Of a stretch of DNA of 9,390 nucleotides, positions 1 to 5,996 are shown piece by piece. The notes beneath the pieces are model-generated. The model did no database searches. It had not been told where the DNA came from and worked only from the letters and a program-made list of their open reading frames with translations. Source of the stretch: Prevotella sp. CAG:1058 (GTDB lineage Bacteria > Bacteroidota > Bacteroidia > Bacteroidales > Bacteroidaceae); assembly GCA_000433175.1 (NCBI GenBank), contig HF986727.1:1-9390 (forward strand), read 5' to 3'. Numbering within the stretch: the stretch's first letter is position 1; the number at the start of each line of letters is the position of its first letter. The translations under genes and the position numbers were made by a program.

Positions 1-236
1 CTTCAGACGTGCCCGAAATTCAAGCAGACACCTTTGATGATTTTGCTATGCAGAAGATATTGAATGCATACCACGGAGATATAAAAACAATCGAGATGAC
101 TTTGAAACCTCTCTATGCTTCCCGTTCAGGATTTGACAAGAGAATGACTAAAATCCGTCAGACTTGGGAAAAGATGCTGAATAGTACAAGTGGTGGAATC
201 AACTATGTAAATTCGGTGAGAAATCTTTTGGTTTGA
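1..236 (+). CDS. 3' end of an unidentified gene (partial)
   Basis: The reading frame is already open at the left edge of the window and ends at a TGA at 234-236, so only the last 77 residues of a longer protein are visible. A GTG at position 9 could act as a start, but nothing before it looks like an initiation region, so a gene cut by the window edge is the simpler reading. The visible part is polar and predicted mostly helical, with basic segments and several aromatic residues. It has no zinc ligands, membrane helix or catalytic motif that I recognise, and I cannot assign a family. It is followed within about 20 bases by an intrinsic terminator, which supports this being a true gene end and separates it from everything downstream. 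Confidence 0.6.
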   Translation, partial: SDVPEIQADTFDDFAMQKILNAYHGDIKTIEMTLKPLYASRSGFDKRMTKIRQTWEKMLNSTSGGINYVNSVRNLLV

Positions 237-256
237 CTAACTGTAGCAAAATGAGA

Positions 257-302
257 ACTGTATCAAAATAATCTTTCAACGGACTTTGATACAGTATCTT
301 TT
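257..302 (+). terminator. Rho-independent terminator after the left-edge gene
   Basis: A perfect 11-base inverted repeat, ACTGTATCAAA at 257-267 and TTTGATACAGT at 285-295, is separated by a 17-base loop and followed by ATCTTTT. The stem is AT-rich and the T-tract is short, so it is a moderate terminator by composition. Its place, 20 bases after the stop codon of the left-edge gene, fits the role well. Confidence 0.7.
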
Positions 303-345
303 ATGTATCAGCATAATCTAAAAGGTTATAGTGATTCAAAGAGAC

Positions 346-389
346 CGCAATCAAAAGTTGATACCCGTAAAGTGTCTGTTTTTGATTGC
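346..389. repeat. Inverted repeat GCAATCAAAA / TTTTGATTGC
   Basis: A perfect 10-base inverted repeat (347-356 and 380-389) flanks a 23-base spacer. The left arm and the bases after it recur elsewhere in the window. ATCAAAAGTTGATACC at 350-365 is found again exactly at 9154-9169, and CGCAATCAAAAGT at 346-358 is found again exactly at 9051-9063, both inside the methyltransferase-like gene. This could be a binding or recombination site, a remnant of a related gene, or chance in AT-rich DNA. There is no T-tract, so it does not look like a terminator. Confidence 0.45.
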
Positions 390-494
390 TTGTTTCTATG
401 GAATGTAGGCAGCAATGATTTGTCCTTTATAATAGAAAATATCAATGCTGCAAATATTTTCAGAAAAATCTGCCTGTATAAAGCGATTTTTTTG

Positions 495-502
495 TATCTT
501 TG
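495..502 (+). promoter_or_regulatory. Bacteroidetes -7 promoter box TATCTTTG
   Basis: TATCTTTG matches the Bacteroidetes housekeeping -7 consensus TAnnTTTG exactly. The region where a -33 TTTG box is expected (about 472-476) holds only CCTG, so the promoter is incomplete by consensus. Transcription would begin near 508-510, immediately before the structured segment. No comparable box lies between there and the first gene of the SPFH operon at 820, so this may drive the RNA element, the operon, or both. Confidence 0.45.
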
Positions 503-508
503 GCACGT

Positions 509-760
509 CATTAGCCTCTTTAGGCTTTTGGCAGACATAGTATTGGAAGCGTTTGGCTTCATTCCGTTTGTGGTGAACCTCGGAAATTCAACGTATAATC
601 GGAATGGCAGAGAAACGCTCCCTCTTGGTAGACATATATGTACCCTTACATATAAATACCAAGGGAGTGAGCCGTTTCCGTCATCCATTATACGGGCACT
701 CCGAGTTAAAGCCTACCACAAAGGATGATTGGGGACAAGTAGGCTCACTCTTCTTTTATT
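509..760 (+). ncRNA. Candidate structured RNA or leader with a long rod-like hairpin
   Basis: Positions 560-727 fold on themselves as one nested series of helices: 560-565/723-727 (one bulged base), TTTGTGGT 567-574/715-722, 576-577/706-707, CTCGG 579-583/701-705, CGTATAAT 592-599/687-694, 601-603/684-686, 605-606/682-683, GAAACG 612-617/673-678, CTCCC 618-622/663-667, TTGGTA 625-630/657-662, and ATATGTA 636-642/647-653 with a CCCT loop. That is about 57 hand-counted base pairs broken by small bulges. Outer pairing AGCCT 513-517 with AGGCT 741-745 could close the whole. A -7 box lies just upstream and a pyrimidine-rich, T-rich run (748-759) follows. The bulged rod resembles 6S RNA in shape only. 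It could also be the 5' leader of the SPFH operon or a short palindromic mobile repeat. This element and the features to its left account for the gene-free stretch 237-819. Strand follows from the promoter and is an inference. Confidence 0.5.
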
Positions 761-819
761 GTGTCTCAACATCAAATTTTACCGCACCTATTGAGCCGAA
801 AGTGCATAACTTAAAAAAT

Positions 820-1038
820 ATGGCAGATTTAGAGCAGGCTCAATTTGATATTGCTAAAGCTATTTACATAGAACGCATAGTAAATACAGACAAAAAAGGA
901 AAATCCTTGTCTGAAAAAGAAATTGCACAGGAAGCTATTTCAAGCGCAGAAATCTTTATGCAAGAGTGGGATAAAGTAAAGTCAGCCTCAAATAAAACTT
1001 TCCCAAGTTCTGCATTCATAGCAAATAAGGGGATGTAA
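820..1038 (+). CDS. Small hypothetical protein, first gene of the SPFH operon
   Basis: A 72-residue protein begins at the ATG at 820, preceded by an A-rich AACTTAAAAAAT typical of Bacteroidales starts. The frame stays open upstream to an ATG at 604, but that extension runs through the self-complementary segment, has an unnatural residue mix, and is rejected. The product is predicted helical and highly charged, with no membrane segment or signal peptide. A Lys-rich stretch at about residues 24-33 is followed by a Glu/Ala-rich helix. I do not recognise a family. It ends 17 bases before the SPFH gene on the same strand, so it is probably co-transcribed. It may be a small accessory protein of that module, but nothing in the sequence shows what it does. 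Confidence 0.6.
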   Translation: MADLEQAQFDIAKAIYIERIVNTDKKGKSLSEKEIAQEAISSAEIFMQEWDKVKSASNKTFPSSAFIANKGM

Positions 1039-1040
1039 TT

Positions 1041-1055
1041 CAATCAATTTGATTG
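1041..1055. repeat. Palindrome CAATCAA-T-TTGATTG directly before the SPFH start codon
   Basis: A perfect 7-base inverted repeat with a single central base ends immediately before the ATG at 1056. It lies in the 17-base gap between the first and second genes of the operon. With no usable loop it cannot form a full RNA hairpin, so as DNA it would be a small dyad, or chance in AT-rich sequence. The core CAATCAA resembles the inverted repeat at 347-389. Confidence 0.35.
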
Positions 1056-2168
1056 ATGTCTATTCTTGACGTTGTTAAGTGTGAAGTGTCAGGCACTGAG
1101 CTTGTAAGCAAGTTCCCGTCTGATAAAATCCGTTTAGGGTCGCAATTAGTTGTGTACCCTGGGCAGACAGCTATTTTTGTGAAAGGAGGCAAGTTCTATG
1201 ATGAGTTTGGCAGTGGCACTTACTCCATAAAAACAGAAAATATACCTCTTTTGGATAAGGTCGTAAACTTGCCATTCGGAGGTGATTCTCCATTTCAAGC
1301 AGAAGTATGGTTTGTAAATCAAATTTCATTGCTTGATTGCAAGTGGGGTACACAAACGCCATTACAGATAGAAGACCCTAAGTATGATGTTATTGTTCCA
1401 ATCAGAGCGTATGGGCAATATGGATTCAGAATAGAGAAGCCAAGGACATTTCTTGAAAAGTTGGTTGGCAATATGTCTTCTTTCGCTGTGGATAAGGTGG
1501 TTTCATATTTCAGGGGCATTATTCTATCTAAACTGACCACCATCGTTTATGATAAGCTGAAAGAAGAAGGCTTATCTGTGCTGAATATCAATTCACAGGT
1601 GGAGGCTTTGTCAGAATATGCAAAAGAATGTCTGAAAGATGTCTTTATGAGATATGGCATAGGCATAGAAATGTTCAATATCATATCCATTACGGTAAAA
1701 GAGGATGACCCAAGTTTCTTAAATCTGAAAGATGCCAAAGATGCAGCAGCGGAAATCAAGATTATGGGTGAGAAGAATTATAGGCTTTCCCGTTCCTTTG
1801 ATGTATTGGATGCAGCAGCAGAAAACGAAAGCGGAGGCGCAATGAATGCTGCACTTGGATTAGGCGCAGGGGTTGGCATAGGTGGTGCTGTCGGGACTAT
1901 GGCTGCAAAGACATTCTCCAATAGCTTAGCCTCTGACGATGTTCCTCCGCCATTGCCAAAAGCAACAGTCTATTACTTGGGCATAAATGGTAAATCTGTT
2001 GGGCCAATGGATTTTGATACTGTATGCCAAAAGTATTCAGTTAATGAAATCAATGCAAATACATTGGTTTGGCGAAAAGGCATGAAGGCGTGGGATAAGA
2101 TTTGCAATATGGATGACTTTCAATCTTTGTTTGGTGAAGAATGTCCTCCACCGTTACCGACAATATAA
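1056..2168 (+). CDS. SPFH (band 7) domain protein with C-terminal GYF_2-like domain, YdjI-type
   Basis: This is a 370-residue cytosolic protein likely to oligomerise at the inner membrane as a scaffold. Residues about 20-215 fit the SPFH family of YdjI-like ('virion core protein'-like) proteins: an early VYPGQTAIFVKGG strand pair, then GTYSIKTENIPLL, then IPIRAYGQYGFRI-like strands and a helical end. Residues 259-285 are a Gly/Ala-rich low-complexity segment. Residues 306-360 (YYLGINGKSVGPMDF ... LVWRKGMKAW) match the GYF_2 fold, which in other proteins binds proline-rich peptides. PPPLP occurs on both sides of this domain (297-301 and 364-368). The start is placed at the ATG at 1056 rather than the TTG at 1053. 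There is no obvious signal peptide. In Bacillus, YdjI works with membrane partners YdjG and YdjH and helps localise PspA. The next three genes could be the equivalent partners, which is an inference from context. Confidence 0.85.
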   Translation: MSILDVVKCEVSGTELVSKFPSDKIRLGSQLVVYPGQTAIFVKGGKFYDEFGSGTYSIKTENIPLLDKVVNLPFGGDSPFQAEVWFVNQISLLDCKWGTQTPLQIEDPKYDVIVPIRAYGQYGFRIEKPRTFLEKLVGNMSSFAVDKVVSYFRGIILSKLTTIVYDKLKEEGLSVLNINSQVEALSEYAKECLKDVFMRYGIGIEMFNIISITVKEDDPSFLNLKDAKDAAAEIKIMGEKNYRLSRSFDVLDAAAENESGGAMNAALGLGAGVGIGGAVGTMAAKTFSNSLASDDVPPPLPKATVYYLGINGKSVGPMDFDTVCQKYSVNEINANTLVWRKGMKAWDKICNMDDFQSLFGEECPPPLPTI

Positions 2169-2180
2169 AAACATACCAAA

Positions 2181-2525
2181 ATGAAAAGAATAGTCTTATT
2201 CACTTGTGCAACATTACTTATTGCCAATTTCTTATTTGGTTTGTTGCTGAGTAGCTATGAGTGGCTTAATGTGCTTTTCAGTAGCGGAATCATCGTATTG
2301 TCGGGCATTTTTATGTTGTTGATTAGCGTATTGTCATTGAAAGATGGCTTCAAATCATCTTTGTATGTGGTATATCCTATTTGGGGATTTATAGAACTTG
2401 TGTTGTCGCTGTTTTCACCAGACAGAATAACAGATAACTGGGTGATAATAGTGATAATGCTTATGGTTGTATTCCAACTGATATTGTTATTTATTGCAAA
2501 CGTAATTTCAAAGAAAATCAAATAG
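2181..2525 (+). CDS. Small four-helix integral membrane protein
   Basis: This 114-residue protein is almost entirely hydrophobic. Four membrane segments are visible at about residues 4-24, 30-52, 58-78 and 86-108, with a Lys-rich C-terminus (KKIK) likely on the cytoplasmic side. There is no cleavable signal peptide or catalytic motif, and I do not recognise a family. It starts 12 bases after the SPFH gene and ends 2 bases before the next gene, so it belongs to the same operon. A membrane anchor or partner for the SPFH protein, comparable in role rather than demonstrated homology to YdjH, is the natural suggestion. Confidence 0.75.
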   Translation: MKRIVLFTCATLLIANFLFGLLLSSYEWLNVLFSSGIIVLSGIFMLLISVLSLKDGFKSSLYVVYPIWGFIELVLSLFSPDRITDNWVIIVIMLMVVFQLILLFIANVISKKIK

Positions 2526-2527
2526 TC

Positions 2528-3649
2528 ATGAGCAAAGATAACTTAATGGGGCTTTTTGAAACACAGGAATATATTTCAAGTGAAAGCCATGAATGGAACG
2601 TACCATTTGACGCAAAAGAAAAAGTTGTAAAGATGGTGCAGAAGTATAACGAGCGAGCCATTAAAATGGGATATAATGATTCTATCTTAAATTTTGATGC
2701 TTCTTCGTTAACACTTAGAGGTATATTTGTTCTCAAAGCAGAAAAAACATCTTGGCTTGCCAAAAGATTAGAGGATGGTAGAAATGCCGATTTAAGTGGA
2801 GATATAATGAGAATATTGGCCTTGTGTAATAAGGTTTGTCCTCAATGCAATAATCAAATCCCAGCACTTGCCAAGGAATGTGAGATGTGTGGCAAACAAT
2901 TTCTCCAAGATAAGGTCAAGGATAATGTTTTTGAAACAGCTAAAGAAAAAGCGCAGGATTCTACCCAACCAAAGGAAATAGAGAATGGGACAGGCGTAAG
3001 ATATGAATTGTTTGATGCCCGTACAGCAATAGAATTACCTGATGGAATATCATATTACGGTGATATCCTATCACACTTTGAAGAGTTTATTGCTGCACAG
3101 AATACAAACCCCAAGAATGAGGTGACATTCTTTATGACATTGGATTTGGATAAACTAGACCCTGCTGATGAAGAAAGTATGACTGACGATGACCCACGAT
3201 TAGGAATAAATTCATTTAATATATGTAACGTGATATTCAGCAAATACAATAAATGGATGCCGTTGTTTGAAGATAAAGTAAACAGTGGCAAGCCTCAAAT
3301 TTTCATAAGTGTTATGGACTGGCAAGCTGACTTGAATAAGGTTGCAAAGTTTGCTACTGAAAGCTGTATTTCATACGCCTTTGAAAATGGAATAGATAGG
3401 TATGACAAAGAGTATGCGAAGATTATACTTTCATTTGATGACGATGTAAAAGCAGCAACAAATTTCTTGTGTAATGTGGCTACAAACATTCTTTCAGTTC
3501 CCAAAAACGTGCCTGTTACAATATATATCAGTTCTTATCAAACAAAGGCTAAGGCACAAAAAGAATATAAGGAGAACAATACTTTTAGTGCTAAGGACTT
3601 CGCAAAGGGAGCAATGCTATTATTAAAGGATAAGATTACAGGCAAATAA
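2528..3649 (+). CDS. Zinc-ribbon protein of unknown function
   Basis: This 373-residue soluble protein has one zinc ribbon in the middle: C104-P-Q-C107 and C118-E-M-C121, with a ten-residue spacing. The N-terminal 100 residues mix helices and strands and end in a short helix leading to the ribbon. After a charged linker (about 128-155) comes a C-terminal domain of about 215 residues. It contains a hydrophobic strand FFMTLDLDKLD followed by an acidic loop (about 213-223), and strands PQIFISVMDW and VTIYISSYQ that suggest an alpha/beta fold. I cannot name that domain. The gene starts 2 bases after the membrane-protein gene, which suggests translational coupling. A single ribbon beside another ribbon protein and an SPFH protein recalls the YdjG/YdjI group, where such ribbons act as protein-interaction modules. 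Confidence 0.75.
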   Translation: MSKDNLMGLFETQEYISSESHEWNVPFDAKEKVVKMVQKYNERAIKMGYNDSILNFDASSLTLRGIFVLKAEKTSWLAKRLEDGRNADLSGDIMRILALCNKVCPQCNNQIPALAKECEMCGKQFLQDKVKDNVFETAKEKAQDSTQPKEIENGTGVRYELFDARTAIELPDGISYYGDILSHFEEFIAAQNTNPKNEVTFFMTLDLDKLDPADEESMTDDDPRLGINSFNICNVIFSKYNKWMPLFEDKVNSGKPQIFISVMDWQADLNKVAKFATESCISYAFENGIDRYDKEYAKIILSFDDDVKAATNFLCNVATNILSVPKNVPVTIYISSYQTKAKAQKEYKENNTFSAKDFAKGAMLLLKDKITGK

Positions 3650-3685
3650 AATTTGAAGTCGGATATAATAAACAAGGATATATTT

Positions 3686-5002
3686 ATGAATACCAAAGCG
3701 ATTTGTCCGAATTGTGGTGCAGAAGGCACAGCAGGTAGATTCTGTGAGTATTGCGGAACTAAGATTCCTATGCCTAAACCTAAGCGTAAAAAGAAATCCC
3801 ACAAAACAGAGTTGTCAACGGTAAGAATGGTCAACTTCACCATCAACCAAGATGATGCTATAAAAGCATTTTTGTGTCATTTATCTGATGTAGATAATTT
3901 GCCCAAAGACACATTTGACAGATTAACCATAGATGAAATTACGCCATATCTTGTTCCTACATATTTTTATCATTGTAACTTTGATGCTCCTTGGTCTTGT
4001 ATAAAACTTGTGTATGAGAAATACAAAGTTGGCAATGAAACAAAAACAAGGACAAAGAGATATCCTATGAATGGAATAGCACAAAGAGGTTTTGATTATG
4101 TACTTCCATCTTGTAAAATAGAAGACATACCAACTGAACTATATACATTCATAAAAGATGAGAGGTCTAATTTAGCATACTATGATTTGTCTGACAATTA
4201 TGAATTAGATGAAAAAGATAAGTCAATGTTGGTGGAATCGTCCGATGATGACGAAAGTATGGTATTACGGAAAAGTGATTTCAATTCAATATTGGATCGT
4301 AGAGTATCTTCTGCCGTAAAAAGTCAAATTCCAAACGATTATGAAGATTTAAGCTATTCATATAGTTACAATAATAGTATTGGTAAAGAACTAATTTTAC
4401 CTTTCTGGTTAATCAGATATACCTGCAAAGATGAAAAATTTTATTTTATTATTGATGGGATAAATAAAAATGATAGGATTAAAAGACCTGAGGATTCTAT
4501 AAAGAAAGCTGAAATCAGCGCATTAAAAAAGCGAGAAGAGAATAAAGGATATGTAAGTTGTTTTGCATCCCTTTTATGGCTTATATTCTTTTTGGGGTCT
4601 GTGCTTACAACATTATCTTTCTTTATTCATTGGGTTAAAAACTCAGATAATATAGGTACTGTAACAGCATTTCATTGTTTTGCCCTTGTTGGTATGATTA
4701 TTTTTTACGTTTGGATGCATAAGGCAAGTAAAAAGGAACTTGATGCCAAAAACGTGGTACAATCAAATTTGTATTCAGCTTGGCTTCAGAGAAAAGAGTC
4801 ATTGCTTGATGCATTAAATAGTAAAGACCTTAAGTTATCTGCTGAAACTACGAAGCAGTTAATTGATGAAACAAAAAAAAGAATTAAAGAAAAGAATCCT
4901 AATATAAAGCAAGAAGATAAAGAGAAATTATCCAAAGTTCCTACGATAGTAATAGAAATTTTAGGTTGGATTAGTCTTTTAGTTTATAGCATATTAGGAT
5001 AA
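3686..5002 (+). CDS. Zinc-ribbon membrane protein, YdjG-like
   Basis: The protein has 438 residues when started at the ATG at 3686. A TTG 33 bases upstream is in frame but less likely. An N-terminal zinc ribbon (C7, C10, C20, C23; CPNC ... CEYC) leads into a basic linker (KPKRKKK). The large middle region has two stretches typical of TFIIB-type zinc-ribbon membrane proteins: LVPTYFYHCNFDAPW at about 89-103 and ILPFWLIRYTCKDEKFYFII at about 237-256. Two membrane helices follow (about 290-316 and 322-345), then a charged helical segment (about 348-415), and a third hydrophobic helix ends the protein (about 418-437). Most of the protein would be cytoplasmic, anchored at the C-terminal end. The gene is last in the operon, after a 36-base gap. 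A recruiting or anchoring role for the SPFH scaffold is inferred from context. Confidence 0.75.
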   Translation: MNTKAICPNCGAEGTAGRFCEYCGTKIPMPKPKRKKKSHKTELSTVRMVNFTINQDDAIKAFLCHLSDVDNLPKDTFDRLTIDEITPYLVPTYFYHCNFDAPWSCIKLVYEKYKVGNETKTRTKRYPMNGIAQRGFDYVLPSCKIEDIPTELYTFIKDERSNLAYYDLSDNYELDEKDKSMLVESSDDDESMVLRKSDFNSILDRRVSSAVKSQIPNDYEDLSYSYSYNNSIGKELILPFWLIRYTCKDEKFYFIIDGINKNDRIKRPEDSIKKAEISALKKREENKGYVSCFASLLWLIFFLGSVLTTLSFFIHWVKNSDNIGTVTAFHCFALVGMIIFYVWMHKASKKELDAKNVVQSNLYSAWLQRKESLLDALNSKDLKLSAETTKQLIDETKKRIKEKNPNIKQEDKEKLSKVPTIVIEILGWISLLVYSILG

Positions 5003-5074
5003 TATGAGTATTAAAAAAGGTACAACGCTTGGCAAATATTTTATCAAATAGAGAATAATTCGCATTAAAAATAG

Positions 5075-5082
5075 TATATTTG
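5075..5082 (+). promoter_or_regulatory. Bacteroidetes -7 promoter box TATATTTG upstream of the NADAR operon
   Basis: TATATTTG matches TAnnTTTG exactly. The matching upstream TTTG box is not evident at the usual spacing. Transcription would start near 5089 and give a leader of about 100 bases before the NADAR start at 5190. The box lies in the only sizeable gap (187 bases) between the two operons, which supports an independent promoter here. Confidence 0.55.
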
Positions 5083-5092
5083 CAATCGTAAA

Positions 5093-5160
5093 GCATCAAG
5101 AGTACTTGAATGTACACCAACCGAGCCTTATATATTGTGGCCACGGTGGTAAAATGATGC
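5093..5160 (+). promoter_or_regulatory. Structured 5' leader of the NADAR operon
   Basis: Between the -7 box and the NADAR start, GCATCA (5093-5098) pairs with TGATGC (5155-5160) and closes the element. Inside, ACCA-CCG (5116-5123, one bulged A) pairs with CGGTGGT (5144-5150), continued by GCC (5125-5127) with GGC (5139-5141) around an AT-rich 11-base loop. A small hairpin TCAAG/CTTGA (5096-5100/5105-5109) overlaps and competes with the closing stem. About 30 A/T-rich bases then lead to the ATG. The architecture suits a cis-regulatory leader, but I do not recognise a known riboswitch and there is no T-tract for attenuation. Confidence 0.4.
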
Positions 5161-5189
5161 GGATTGTTTAACAATTAAAAACAAACAAT

Positions 5190-5996
5190 ATGGATGACCG
5201 TAACATTACTGGTGGCAATCGCCACAACTCTTGCAATCAATCACTTTTTAATGATATAATGCTTGGCCGTACCGAAATGTACGATGCAAGCAAATTGAGT
5301 TGTTGGCCTTTTTGCAGGGCAACTGATGTGCGAGATGGAATACCTCTGAGCCTTGGTAATTTGTGCAAAGGCTATCCATTTGCCTTGAATGGGCATATTT
5401 TTCTTACCAGTGAAGCAGCTTATCTTTGTGGAGAGTTTTCCGATTCTTCATCAAAACAGTCTATACAGTACAGCCTCATGGAAGAGCCGAATGCTTTCTT
5501 GGCTAAGAAAGTAATCAAGCGCAAAAATCTTAAATATGTACGGCAAGACTGGGAGGAAATCCGTCTGCAATGGATGCTTTATGTGGTGTGGCGTAAATGT
5601 GTAGGTAATGTGGAATTTCGGAATTTACTACTTTCATTACCTGACGATGCGGTGATAATCGAGGATAGCACTGCCAATTATGGAGCAACATCCTCCGTTT
5701 GGGGTGGAAAGAATAAGAGGTTGAGGCAAGTCCGCAGACAGAAAAAGAAAGAACTATGCGCCCTATACACTGCAATGAAGAAAAAAGACCTTAACACACT
5801 TATATCTCGTGAGTGCGGAAAAATAACGGATGTCGGTTTCTTTGTCGGTGAAAATAACATGGGGAAAATATTGATGATGTGCAAAATTGCATTGAAGCAC
5901 CATATCACCCCGCCGATTGATTACAATTTGCTCAGAGAGAAACAGATTTATCTGTTTGGCGAGTTACAGACTTTTGACTATGAGGAGGCTATATGA
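5190..5996 (+). CDS. NADAR-family protein (putative ADP-ribose/N-glycoside hydrolase)
   Basis: This 268-residue soluble protein has the hallmarks of the NADAR (YbiA/RibX, COG3236) family in the right order. These are FALNGHIFLTSEAAYLCGEF at 64-83 with the conserved Ser-Glu, a helix pair ending in W121EEIRLQWM129, the strand IIEDS (156-160), W171-G172, and GENNMGK (220-226). Family members hydrolyse N-glycosidic bonds of ribosyl compounds, and some remove ADP-ribose that DarT toxins attach to guanine in DNA. The stretch between the WG and GENNMG motifs (about 173-215) is long and very rich in Lys/Arg, an apparent insertion that could contact nucleic acid. The gene opens a four-gene operon behind its own -7 box and structured leader, and its stop overlaps the next start (ATGA). 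No DarT-like gene is visible, so its substrate here is unknown. Confidence 0.8.
   Translation: MDDRNITGGNRHNSCNQSLFNDIMLGRTEMYDASKLSCWPFCRATDVRDGIPLSLGNLCKGYPFALNGHIFLTSEAAYLCGEFSDSSSKQSIQYSLMEEPNAFLAKKVIKRKNLKYVRQDWEEIRLQWMLYVVWRKCVGNVEFRNLLLSLPDDAVIIEDSTANYGATSSVWGGKNKRLRQVRRQKKKELCALYTAMKKKDLNTLISRECGKITDVGFFVGENNMGKILMMCKIALKHHITPPIDYNLLREKQIYLFGELQTFDYEEAI

Noticed and set aside
303..728. Overlapping open frames on both strands (plus 303-728, minus 326-688) as genes
   Set aside because: They cover the self-complementary segment on both strands, have biased Leu/Phe/Ser-rich translations, lack plausible starts and show no family resemblance. The length is better explained by low stop density in a structured non-coding region.
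509..760. Retron msr-msd RNA
   Set aside because: The folded shape could suggest one, but no reverse transcriptase gene lies in the window.
509..760. Group II intron or tRNA/rRNA gene
   Set aside because: No domain V-like hairpin, no intron-encoded protein, no tRNA cloverleaf with a recognisable TTC arm and no rRNA sequence were seen.
604..819. N-terminal extension of the 72-residue protein to the ATG at 604
   Set aside because: The added 72 codons run through the long hairpin and the residue composition changes sharply at the ATG at 820, which has a typical A-rich start context.
5003..5074. Intrinsic terminator after the SPFH operon
   Set aside because: No stem followed by a T-tract is visible between 5003 and the -7 box at 5075, so read-through into the NADAR operon cannot be excluded.
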